Assembly (NCBI GenBank): GCA_018829465.1
Contig: JAHJTN010000005.1
Span: 1 to 64,000, forward strand
Source of the DNA: Bacteroidota bacterium
Lineage (GTDB): Bacteria > Bacteroidota > Bacteroidia > Flavobacteriales > Flavobacteriaceae
Length of the DNA stretch: 64,000 nt
Direction of reading: 5' to 3'
Part shown: positions 1 through 7,379 of the stretch, piece after piece
Layout: each line of letters starts with the position of its first letter
How positions within the stretch are numbered: position 1 is the stretch's first letter
Notes under the pieces: generated by a model
What the model saw: only the letters and a program-made list of their open reading frames with translations
The model's database searches: none
What the model was told of the DNA's origin: nothing
Position numbers and translations under genes: made by a program

Positions 1-505
1 CAAATAACGAATAACCTATAACAAACAACTCTACTGGCTAATGCCTAATGGCTATTGGCTCTTGGCTTCAAACAAATAACGAATAACCTATAACAAACAA
101 CTCTACTGGCTAATGCCTAATGGCTCTTGGCTTCAAACAAATAACGAATAACCTATAACAAACAACTCTACTGGCTAATGCCTAATGGCTCTTGGCTTCA
201 AACAAATAACGATTAACAAATAACATATAACCTCTATTGCCTTTTGCCTAATGGCTTTTGGCTAGTAATGGCTTTTGGCTTCAAACAAATAACGAATAAC
301 CTATAACAAACAACTCTACTGGCTAATGCCTAATGGCTATTGGCTCTTGGCTTCAAACAAATAACGAATAACCTATAACAAACAACTCTTCTGGCTAATG
401 CCTAATGGCTCTTGGCTTCAAACAAATAACGATTAACAAATAACATATAACCTCTATTGCCTTTTGCCTAATGGCTTTTGGCTAGTAATGGCTTTTGGCT
501 TCAAA
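1..505. repeat. Higher-order tandem repeat array
   Basis: No gene is present. The stretch is built from units that start with CAAATAACGA and end with CTTGGCTTCAAA. Unit boundaries fall near 1, 73, 138, 203, 286, 358 and 423, giving lengths 72, 65, 65, 83, then 72, 65, 83. The 83-bp unit has a different middle, with GATTAACAAATAAC and a duplicated GGCTTTTGGCT. The second block repeats the first minus one 65-bp unit, so this is a higher-order repeat with copy-number variation. The array probably continues to the left of the window. Confidence 0.9.
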
Positions 506-563
506 ACAAATAACGTACGTAGGTTTCTAAAACTGCTTTACGTTTCAATTTTTCAACTTATCA

Positions 564-639
564 GGATTAAAATCCAAAAAAGTTTAAACTTTATCGGAAT
601 GAAATCCAAAAAGGTATGTATTTTTGCGGAATGAAATCC
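564..639 (+). promoter_or_regulatory. Three 32-bp iterons with palindromic cores (candidate operator)
   Basis: The 12-bp near-palindromes GGATTAAAATCC (564-575), GGAATGAAATCC (596-607) and GGAATGAAATCC (628-639) are spaced exactly 32 bp apart. Each is followed by AAAAA and a partly conserved tail such as GTTTAAA. A regular spacing of about three helical turns next to a promoter is typical of operator sites. Binding by a regulator, or by the downstream product itself, is an inference. Confidence 0.6.
619..626 (+). promoter_or_regulatory. -7 promoter box TATTTTTG of the AAA ATPase gene
   Basis: TATTTTTG matches the Bacteroidetes -7 consensus TAnnTTTG. It lies 29 nt before the ATG at 656, between the second and third iterons, so a factor bound at the iterons would cover the promoter. 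Confidence 0.6.
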
Positions 640-655
640 AAAAAAGTTTAAATCT

Positions 656-1777
656 ATGGTTTTACGTCACTTAGAGTCCACCATCAGGAATAAGCTTTTT
701 CAAAAGAAAGCCATACTGATTATGGGGCCTCGTCAGGTCGGAAAAACCACCCTGCTTAAAAAAATATTTCATCAAAATACGGATACTTTATGGCTAAACG
801 GAGATGAAACTGATATACAACAATTATTTGAAAACATTTCTGCCAAGAGGTTTCAAGCAATCATCGGCAAAAAAAACATTGTTATCATTGATGAAGCCCA
901 ACGCATAAAGGACATAGGTTTGCGCCTCAAACTCATAACTGATACTTTGCCTGAGGTTCAAATCATCGCAACCGGGAGTTCATCTTTTGAATTGGCCCAA
1001 TACGTAAACGAACCACTTACAGGCAGAAAATGGGAATACATACTGTACCCGCTTTCTTTTTCAGAAATGGTAAATCACCACGGTTTACTCACCGAAAAAA
1101 GAATGTTGCCACACCGTTTACTTTATGGTTATTATCCGGAGGTAGTGAATAATGAAGGAAATGAAAAAGAGATTCTCAGGCAATTGTCGGACAGCTATTT
1201 GTATAAAGACGTGCTGATGCTCGATGCCATTAAAAAACCAGATAAAGTGTTGAGGCTGTTGCAGGCATTGGCCTTGCAGTTGGGTTCGCAAGTATCCTAT
1301 AATGAATTGGGCAATCTTTGCGGTCTCGATTCTAAAACGGTTGAAAAATACATCGGCATCCTCGAAAAAACTTTCGTTGTTTTCAGGCTCAGTTCATTCA
1401 GTAGAAATGTGAGGAACGAACTCAAAAACAGTAAAAAAATTTATTTTTTCGATAACGGCATACGCAATGCGGTACTCGCTAATTTTAATCAAGTAGAAAA
1501 CAGAAATGATGTAGGGGCGCTTTGGGAAAATTTTCTGGTTTCCGAGCGGATTAAATTCCTGAACTACCATAACAAATGGACCAATTATTGGTTTTGGAGG
1601 ACAAAAGAGCAACACGAACTCGATTTTATTGAAGAATCTGACGGACAACTGAAGGCCTATGAATTCAAATGGAACCATAAAGCCAAAATTAAACCTCCCG
1701 CCAAGTTTGTTTCCCACTATCCGAACACTCCAATTGAGGTAATAAACCCTGCTAATGTGGAGGATTTTTTATTGTGA
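656..1777 (+). CDS. AAA family ATPase with C-terminal DUF4143
   Basis: This 373-residue protein has an N-terminal AAA module, with Walker A GPRQVGKTT near residues 25-33 and Walker B IVIIDEAQ near 75-82, followed by sensor-like IATGSSSFEL. The C-terminal half has the DUF4143 layout, including FFDNGIRNA and a restriction-endonuclease-like tail (WFWRTKEQHELDFI, YEFKW) with the D-(E/x)K pattern. The length is normal for the family. These ATPases are common accessory genes in Bacteroidetes and their substrate is unknown. The gene stands alone, with repeats on both sides and iterons before its start. That context suggests a mobile or frequently gained gene, but no transposase is present. Confidence 0.85.
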   Translation: MVLRHLESTIRNKLFQKKAILIMGPRQVGKTTLLKKIFHQNTDTLWLNGDETDIQQLFENISAKRFQAIIGKKNIVIIDEAQRIKDIGLRLKLITDTLPEVQIIATGSSSFELAQYVNEPLTGRKWEYILYPLSFSEMVNHHGLLTEKRMLPHRLLYGYYPEVVNNEGNEKEILRQLSDSYLYKDVLMLDAIKKPDKVLRLLQALALQLGSQVSYNELGNLCGLDSKTVEKYIGILEKTFVVFRLSSFSRNVRNELKNSKKIYFFDNGIRNAVLANFNQVENRNDVGALWENFLVSERIKFLNYHNKWTNYWFWRTKEQHELDFIEESDGQLKAYEFKWNHKAKIKPPAKFVSHYPNTPIEVINPANVEDFLL

Positions 1778-2070
1778 CGATATGATGAATGTTGAATTAT
1801 GAATATTTAATTTATAACGAATAACTTATAACAAATAACGTATAACAAATAACGTATAACAAATAACGTATAACCCCTAATGCCTTTTGGCTAATGGCTA
1901 TTGGCTAATGACTTTTAAACCAATCACGAAAGAACCCTACAACCTTTAGCTGTCACCCTGAACTTGTTTCAGGGTCTTGCCCCTCGACTGCGCTCGGGGT
2001 GACATTCCATTGAGTGTAGATGCTGAACCAAGTTCAACATGACAGTTTTTAGAGTTAGTGGGATTTAATA
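1778..2070. repeat. Composite dispersed repeat, copy 1
   Basis: This is a mosaic of blocks that recur in the same order at 3020-3300 and 4740-4990: a GATATGATGAATG block, an A-rich AATAAC block, a TAATGCCTTTTGGC block, then AACCAATCACGAAAGAACCC leading into an inverted-repeat element (1951-2045). That element has TGTCACCCTGAAC...GTTCAGGGT-type arms and an inner CCTCGACTGCGCTCGGGG hairpin, and it ends in CATGACAG. No open frame in it looks coding. Confidence 0.85.
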
Positions 2071-2156
2071 GTTCTATGCGATTTTGAGAACCCTCTACTA
2101 ATCAATTTTTAGACAAAATAAACCAACTTTTATGTTTCACTTTAGGGAAACTTTTG

Positions 2157-2164
2157 TAACTTTG
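2157..2164 (+). promoter_or_regulatory. -7 promoter box TAACTTTG of the toxin-antitoxin pair
   Basis: TAACTTTG is a full match to TAnnTTTG and lies only 4 nt before the GTG start at 2169. Transcription would begin at or next to the start codon, making the toxin message leaderless or nearly so. The promoter travels inside the putative cassette. Confidence 0.6.
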
Positions 2165-2168
2165 CACC

Positions 2169-2546
2169 GTGGACAAAAATCAGAAACATAGAAAGATAAC
2201 GTTTTATAAGAACTACTTTCAAGACTTCTTTGCCAAACAAAACAAGAAAGTAAAAGCAAAAATTGTTTGGACTTTTGACTTGATTGAAGACTTACAAAGA
2301 GTTCCTGAAACATATCTAAAACACATTGAAAATACAGACGGACTTTATGAAATCCGAGTTCAATTAGGAAGCAACATTTTTAGAATTTTCTGTTTTTTTG
2401 ACCAAGGGCAACTTGTTGTTTTAGCGAACGGATTTCAAAAGAAAACGCAAAAGACACCAAAGAAAGAAATAGAAATGGCACTTAAAATAAAAACAGAATA
2501 TGAAAGCGAAATGCGAAGCATTCACGAATTCAAAATAAAAAAGTAA
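2169..2546 (+). CDS. higB: RelE/HigB-like toxin (Gp49-like, DUF891)
   Basis: This is a 125-residue basic protein with the RelE/HigB fold signature. ITFYKNYFQDFF near the N-terminus is followed by YEIRVQLGSNIFRIFCFF and VVLANGFQKKTQKTPKKEI, the usual strand-rich core with Arg, Phe and Lys residues of mRNA-cleaving toxins. Family members cut mRNA at the ribosome and are neutralised by the adjacent HTH protein. The gene starts with GTG directly after a -7 box. The toxin-first order and the 6-bp gap to the next gene are typical of higBA. The exact subfamily (HigB or RelE) is not certain. Confidence 0.82.
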   Translation: MDKNQKHRKITFYKNYFQDFFAKQNKKVKAKIVWTFDLIEDLQRVPETYLKHIENTDGLYEIRVQLGSNIFRIFCFFDQGQLVVLANGFQKKTQKTPKKEIEMALKIKTEYESEMRSIHEFKIKK

Positions 2547-2552
2547 AAAATT

Positions 2553-2855
2553 ATGAGTAAAAATAAAAACTTGATGACTCTAGAAGAGTTCAAAGAAAAA
2601 AACTACGGCAAACGTGGAACAAAAGAGCGTGACGAACTTGAAGCAGGTTATGAAGCATTTAAAATCGGTGCTTTGATTCACGACACTCGTATTGAAATGG
2701 GAATGACACAGGAACAACTTGCAGAAAAAGTTGGGACTACTAAATCCTACATTTCAAAAATTGAAAACAATCTAAAAGAAGCGCGCATTTCGACACTCCA
2801 AAAAATCATTGAACTTGGATTTGGCGGACGACTTGAACTGAACGTAAAAATCTAA
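2553..2855 (+). CDS. higA: XRE-family antitoxin (HigA-like)
   Basis: This is a 100-residue protein. The C-terminal half is a helix-turn-helix of the Cro/XRE type (IHDTRIEMGMTQEQLAEKVG, then TKSYISKIENN and ISTLQKIIELGF). The N-terminal 40 residues are charged and probably contact the toxin. Such proteins bind their toxin and repress the shared promoter. It lies 6 bp downstream of the toxin gene in the same putative operon. It ends with the LELNVKI tail common in HigA antitoxins. Confidence 0.85.
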   Translation: MSKNKNLMTLEEFKEKNYGKRGTKERDELEAGYEAFKIGALIHDTRIEMGMTQEQLAEKVGTTKSYISKIENNLKEARISTLQKIIELGFGGRLELNVKI

Positions 2856-2887
2856 CTGAGACCGCTTGACCAAAAAAAGAAAAACCA

Positions 2888-3021
2888 CATATAACAGCAC
2901 CTACACGCATGTGGGGGCTCAGTGCTTCTATGAAAGTGAAGTACTAAACCAAAGTTCTGTGATTTTAATGAAGTTCAGTGCTATAAATACCCACCTGCGT
3001 GTAGCTGCGAAACGTTCTATG
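2888..3021 (+). repeat. attC-like imperfect inverted repeat
   Basis: The outer arms CATATAAC (2888-2895) and GTTCTATG (3014-3021) are inverted with 7 of 8 matches. The inner arms at 2897-2915 and 2990-3008 match at 17 of 19 positions. The spacers between outer and inner arms are 1 nt on the left and 5 nt on the right. A ~74-nt variable middle completes a layout like integron attC sites. The outer arms only partly fit the classical RYYYAAC/GTTRRRY consensus. Confidence 0.5.
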
Positions 3022-3480
3022 ATATGATGAATGTTGAATTATGAATATTTAATTTATAACGAATAACTTATAACAAATAAGGTATAACCCCTATTGGCTC
3101 TTGGCTAATGGCTATTGTCTCTTGGCTTCAAAACAAATAACGAATAACCAATCACGAAAGAACCCTACAACCTTTAGCTGTCACCCTGAACTTATTTCAG
3201 GGTCTTGCCCCTCGACTGCGCTCGGGGTGACATTCCATTGAGTGAAGATGCTAAACCAAGTTCAGCATGACAGTTTTTAGAGTTAGTGGGATTTAATGAT
3301 ACGATGATGTGATGAATTTAAATGCTGAATAAGTAACGATTAACAAATAACAAATAACCCCTAATGCCTTTTGGCTAATGCCTACTGGCTATTGGCTCTT
3401 GGCTTCAAAACAAATAGCGAATAACCAATAACAAACAACTCTACTGGCTATTGCCTATTGCCTTTTGGCTTTTTCCTGAA
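3022..3480. repeat. Composite dispersed repeat, copy 2, plus AATAAC/GGCTAATGCC array
   Basis: No gene is present. The blocks of copy 1 recur in the same order. The inverted-repeat element is at 3179-3273, followed by a GATACGATGATGTGATG block and then more AATAAC and GGCTAATGCC words up to the next gene. Because this copy is uninterrupted, it shows the likely arrangement of copy 1 before the toxin-antitoxin insertion. Confidence 0.85.
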
Positions 3481-3488
3481 AACCTTCC

Positions 3489-4739
3489 ATGAAAACCCTG
3501 CAAAAATTTCAATACTATTTGGCTTTGGCTTTTGTGTTCACCTCATTTGTGACCTACACACCCGTATTTGAAATCTTTAAACCTTTTCATTCCAAAATAT
3601 TACTCTCCAGGCTATTTGGTTTTCCGCTATTGCTACTCACAACCTATTTATATACAAGACAGTCCAACGAGATAAAGGAATTACCCAAACTATTCCGGGC
3701 TGCTTTTATCTTTATCATCTTATTGTCTGTCTCTTCAGTTTTTTCGTTGGCACCTTATGTCAGTTTTAGACAAGTCATTTCAACCGGCTTTCTGCTTGCA
3801 ATGTCTATATGCATATATGAAGCCTTTAAAAACAAATCATCTACCTTGTTTCTGCGATGCGCTGTATTGCTGTTGCTGCTTGTATCCGTTATAGGAATCG
3901 GAAATTTAATCATCTCAAACCTAGACCTCAACCCTTGGCTCGGCTATGCACGCAAAGATGCAGCCACTTCCCTATTGAGTCGCTTTCACGAAGCTGGCAA
4001 TTTTGCGCTTCCGCTCTTGTTGGTTACCATCGCGGTTTGGTGGAGCAACCAAAGTCCTTTTCCCGAAAAATGGTCTTGGTTGACTCCTTTAACCGTGTTT
4101 ACAGGGATGTTTTTTTTGATGGCGTCGGGCAGGGTCTCCACCATTTTGGGATTTGTAGGCGGACTCACTTGCTATTTTTTATGGAATCGAGATGGAGCAA
4201 GTTTAAAAAACATAGCCAAAATAGCCTTTGTTTTTATATTACATATCGGTCTGTTTTTTGTGTTTTTCAGACCGGTTTTCGATCGGTTCGCTTATCGTTT
4301 CCAATCGCGAATATTTGAAAGACAAGCCGGCACACAAGAAGCTGATTTTGTTGTAGATAACTTAGAAAACACCTTCCGTGCTTTCAGTTTGCATCCCATC
4401 ACCGGAACAGGCTTGGGTGCGCATCAGATTTTCTACAGCCGTTATGGCCTACACGGTACCTATCTGCAATTGCTCGGCGAAGCCGGTTTGTTGGGATTTG
4501 TCGGCTTGTTGATTTTGATTGGAAGCATGCTTTTGAGTTTGTATAAGTTTTCTCAGCATACAAATGAAAGCGAAACGCAATGGCTGCATAATTTCTTTCC
4601 TCTATTTGGCGGACTCTTGATCAGTTGGCTCTACAACAACGCACTCTACAACCCTACTTTTTGGTTCTTGATTACCCTATTGGCACTGGCAATCTATTTT
4701 AAAAAACAAAGTAAAAAGGAAAAGTTTGTGGCTTCTTAA
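3489..4739 (+). CDS. O-antigen ligase/polymerase family membrane protein
   Basis: This 416-residue integral membrane protein has about 10-12 hydrophobic segments. It carries the O-antigen ligase (Wzy_C/WaaL) signature region: a large polar loop (about residues 265-325) ending in HPITGTGLGAHQIFYSRYG, then THGTY-like LHGTYLQLLGEAGLLGF, where the His and adjacent residues are expected to act in glycan transfer. Such proteins join or polymerise lipid-linked sugars at the outer face of the inner membrane. No other polysaccharide genes flank it, so its substrate is unknown. It is bracketed by dispersed repeats. Confidence 0.8.
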   Translation: MKTLQKFQYYLALAFVFTSFVTYTPVFEIFKPFHSKILLSRLFGFPLLLLTTYLYTRQSNEIKELPKLFRAAFIFIILLSVSSVFSLAPYVSFRQVISTGFLLAMSICIYEAFKNKSSTLFLRCAVLLLLLVSVIGIGNLIISNLDLNPWLGYARKDAATSLLSRFHEAGNFALPLLLVTIAVWWSNQSPFPEKWSWLTPLTVFTGMFFLMASGRVSTILGFVGGLTCYFLWNRDGASLKNIAKIAFVFILHIGLFFVFFRPVFDRFAYRFQSRIFERQAGTQEADFVVDNLENTFRAFSLHPITGTGLGAHQIFYSRYGLHGTYLQLLGEAGLLGFVGLLILIGSMLLSLYKFSQHTNESETQWLHNFFPLFGGLLISWLYNNALYNPTFWFLITLLALAIYFKKQSKKEKFVAS

Positions 4740-5220
4740 TTATGATACGATGATGCGATGAAACAAACCTAATGCCTTCTGCCTAATGGCTATTGGCTAA
4801 TGCCTTTTAAACCAATCACGAAAGAACCCTACAACCTTTAGCTGTCACCCTGAACTTGTTTCAGGGTCTTGCCCCTCGACTGCGCTCGGGGTGACATTCC
4901 ATTGAGTGAAGATGCTGAACCAAGTTCAGCATGACAGTTTTTAGAGTTAGTGAGATTTAATGATACGATGAATTGATGAATTTTGAATTGTAAATGTTGA
5001 ATAAGTAACGATTAACAAATAACGTATAACCCCTAATGCCTTTTGGCTATTGCCTAATGACTATAGCCTAATGACTTCAAACAAATAACGAATAACCTAT
5101 AACAAACAACTCTACTGGCTAATGCCTATTGGCTCTTGGCTAATAACTTCAAACAAATAACGAATAACCTATAACAAATAACGCCTAACGCCTAATGCCT
5201 AATACCTATTGGCTCTCCCC
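4740..5220. repeat. Composite dispersed repeat, copy 3, plus AATAAC/GGCTAATGCC array
   Basis: No gene is present. The inverted-repeat element lies at 4843-4937, with the same flanks (AACCAATCACGAAAGAACCC before, TTTTTAGAGTTAGTG after) as the other two copies. It is followed by GATACGATGAATTGATG and then several AATAAC and GGCTAATGCC units until the stop codon of the next gene. Confidence 0.85.
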
Positions 5221-5760
5221 TCACAACTCACTTTTTCCGTCGTCGTATTTCTTGAGGATGCTCACCCCTTTTTGCAGCATCATATTGTTAGGATAAGTTG
5301 TCCATTCACCCTCTGCATCTTCAAGTAAGAGGTAAAATGCCTTGATATCGAGGATGGTGACATCCATCGGAAAATCTTTATCGTGAATCCGAATACGATC
5401 GCCAATTTTATAGGGAAACGTAAAAAACAGTATGATGCCGGAGGTAATGTTGCTCAATATAGACCACTGGGCAAAAAGAGCCACGCCAATAATGGCAAAC
5501 ACAGAAGAAAACAAGATAATCACTTCTCCAAAATCGACACCCCATATCAGCAGTAAAATGAGAAGTAAAACCAAAGTCAACAAAAAATTGATATATTTAA
5601 TGATGAGCCTGGTACGGTTTTCCAACAAATCTGTGAGTTTCCCGAAGCGCTTCACTATATTTTTGAGCAAAAACTTGAGCACACCCAAAACCAAAATCAA
5701 AATTCCGGTTTGAATAATCTGCGTTAAATAGTTAGATATAAACAATTTAAAAGTTTCCAA
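5221..5760 (-). CDS. Small mechanosensitive channel (MscS) family protein
   Basis: A 179-residue protein with an N-terminal membrane segment (about 10-32) and two more closely spaced ones (about 55-75 and 78-100). A MscS beta domain follows, recognisable from FAQWSILSNITSGIILFFTF and YKIGDRIRI. MscS channels open under membrane tension to release solutes. The large cytoplasmic C-terminal domain of classical MscS is cut short here (ends LKKYDDGKSEL), as in minimal bacterial MscS-like proteins. It is transcribed away from the next gene. Its stop codon abuts the repeat array. Confidence 0.8.
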   Translation of the reverse strand: METFKLFISNYLTQIIQTGILILVLGVLKFLLKNIVKRFGKLTDLLENRTRLIIKYINFLLTLVLLLILLLIWGVDFGEVIILFSSVFAIIGVALFAQWSILSNITSGIILFFTFPYKIGDRIRIHDKDFPMDVTILDIKAFYLLLEDAEGEWTTYPNNMMLQKGVSILKKYDDGKSEL

Positions 5761-5842
5761 GATACATTTTTTTATGGTGACAAGATAAGAAACAATCTGT
5801 TAATTTCGAACCTAAACACAACCGTATTAGCCGTATTTTCTG

Positions 5843-5850
5843 TAACTTTG
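5843..5850 (+). promoter_or_regulatory. -7 promoter box TAACTTTG of the MBL-rhodanese gene
   Basis: A full TAnnTTTG match lies 52 nt before the ATG at 5903, in the divergent gap between the channel gene and this gene. Confidence 0.6.
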
Positions 5851-5902
5851 ATTACAAACCACAATGGTTTAGACACGTACTTTTGAAAAAATATTTTAAG
5901 CT

Positions 5903-7318
5903 ATGATTATCGAACAAATCTATACAGGTTGTCTTGCACAAGGCGCCTATTATATTGAAAGTGACGGTGAAGCCGCCATCATTGACCCCCTGCGGGAAAC
6001 CAAACCCTACTTGCTTAGAGCTGCCAAAAACAAGGCTAAAATTAAGTATGTTTTTGAAACACATTTTCATGCCGATTTTGTCAGTGGACATGTTACTTTG
6101 GCTAAAGAAACCGGTGCGCAAATTGTATATGGACCCACCGCCCAACCCGATTTTGAAGCACTAATTGCTTCCGACGGTCAAGTTTTTGAGATTGGAAAAC
6201 TCAAAATTATAGCCTTGCACACACCGGGCCATACCATGGAAAGCACCACCTACTTGCTTCGCGATGCAAACGGAAAAGACCACGCCATCTTTTCGGGCGA
6301 CACGCTGTTTTTGGGCGATGTAGGCCGACCAGATTTGGCTCAGAAAGCCGCACACATGACGCAAGAAGAATTGGCAGGTTTGCTGTTTGACTCATTGCAA
6401 ACCAAAATTATACCACTCTCAGATGATGTTTTGGTCTATCCCGCGCATGGCGCCGGTTCGGCTTGCGGTAAAAACATGATGAAGGAAACCGTGGACACTT
6501 TGGGCAATCAGAAAAAAATAAATTATGCCCTTCGTGCCAATATGACGCGCGATGAATTTATACAAGAAGTTACCGATGGCTTGATGCCACCGCCCAAATA
6601 CTTCCCCCTCAACGTGCAAATGAACAAAAGGGGTTATGAAGACATCCAACAGGTTTTAGACAGGGGCTTGATGGCACTTACGCCCAACGCCTTTGAAGAA
6701 GCGGCCAACGCCACCCATGCGGTTATTTTAGACGTTCGTTCTCCAGACGAATTTGCCCAAGCACACATCCCAAAATCTATCTTTATTGGTATCGATGGGG
6801 GTTTTGCACCGTGGGTAGGTGCCCTGATTTCTGATACCCGCCAAGAAATTCTCCTTGTCGCACCCAAAGGTCGTGAGGAAGAAGTAATCACCAGATTGTC
6901 CAGGGTTGGTTTCGACCACACCGTTGGTTACTTGGAAGGCGGTTTTGATGCTTGGAAAACAGCAGGTAAAGAAACTGACCACGTAGATTCTATTTCCGCC
7001 GAAAATTTAAAACACAAACTCAGCGATGACCAACTCGCCGTAATAGATGTGCGAAAACCGGGCGAATATGAAAGTTCGCATTTGCCACAAGCACTTTCTC
7101 TTCCCTTGGATTTTATCAACGAACAGTTTGACACATTACCCAAGAATAAAAGCTTGGCGCTACACTGTGCCGGTGGATATCGTTCCATGATTGCCGCTTC
7201 CATTCTTAAAAGCCGCGGCATCCACAACCTGATGGATGTGACAGGCGGATTCAAAGCAATTCAAGAATCGGGCATTACAACAACAGCTGTTAACTGCCCA
7301 AGTACTCAAAAAAATTAA
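5903..7318 (+). CDS. MBL-fold hydrolase with two rhodanese domains (persulfide dioxygenase-like)
   Basis: Residues 1-240 are a metallo-beta-lactamase domain of the ETHE1/glyoxalase II type: THFHADFVSGH (metal ligands), HTPGHTMEST, SGDTLFLGDVGRPD and YPAHGAGSACG. Two rhodanese-like domains follow (about 265-360 and 370-465). The second keeps the active-site loop HCAGGYRS with its Cys. The first has VAPKGREE in that place, with no Cys, so it is probably structural. Fusions of this kind oxidise glutathione or protein persulfides to sulfite and handle sulfane sulfur. The sulfur role is inferred from the family. Confidence 0.85.
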   Translation: MIIEQIYTGCLAQGAYYIESDGEAAIIDPLRETKPYLLRAAKNKAKIKYVFETHFHADFVSGHVTLAKETGAQIVYGPTAQPDFEALIASDGQVFEIGKLKIIALHTPGHTMESTTYLLRDANGKDHAIFSGDTLFLGDVGRPDLAQKAAHMTQEELAGLLFDSLQTKIIPLSDDVLVYPAHGAGSACGKNMMKETVDTLGNQKKINYALRANMTRDEFIQEVTDGLMPPPKYFPLNVQMNKRGYEDIQQVLDRGLMALTPNAFEEAANATHAVILDVRSPDEFAQAHIPKSIFIGIDGGFAPWVGALISDTRQEILLVAPKGREEEVITRLSRVGFDHTVGYLEGGFDAWKTAGKETDHVDSISAENLKHKLSDDQLAVIDVRKPGEYESSHLPQALSLPLDFINEQFDTLPKNKSLALHCAGGYRSMIAASILKSRGIHNLMDVTGGFKAIQESGITTTAVNCPSTQKN

Positions 7319-7379
7319 GGCATTCTCTTGTCGCGGTCAACATTGCGAGCCGGAAAAGCACTTTTTTTCTTGAGGTTGC

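Larger units (their letters stand above)
2071..3021 (+). mobile_element. Candidate integron-like gene cassette carrying a toxin-antitoxin pair
   Basis: The segment is bounded by two identical 8-bp direct repeats, GTTCTATG (2071-2078 and 3014-3021), and interrupts a dispersed repeat. The left part of the repeat ends at GGGATTTAATA and the right part resumes at ATATGATGAATG. It carries a toxin-antitoxin pair with its own promoter and ends in a ~134-bp imperfect inverted repeat whose outer arms are CATATAAC and GTTCTATG. Recombination at G^TT would give a cassette of about 943 bp. No integrase is visible in the window, so the integron reading is an inference. A plain insertion with an 8-bp target duplication is the alternative. 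Confidence 0.5.

Noticed and set aside
1-505. Repeat array considered as a CRISPR
   Set aside because: Units are contiguous with no unique spacers, repeat length varies (65-83 bp), and no cas genes are nearby.
656-1777. Lone AAA ATPase as a transposition (IstB-like) protein
   Set aside because: The C-terminal DUF4143 half and the WFWRTKEQHELDFI motif point to the DUF4143 ATPase family, and no transposase or IS ends are visible.
1951-2045. Inverted-repeat element (TGTCACCCTGAAC...) as a transcription terminator
   Set aside because: It occurs three times in fixed repeat context, includes an extra inner hairpin, and lacks a U tract, so it is better seen as a dispersed REP-like element.
3857-4318. 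Alternative-frame open reading frame inside the O-antigen ligase gene
   Set aside because: It is a shadow of a membrane protein gene with strong family motifs in the main frame.
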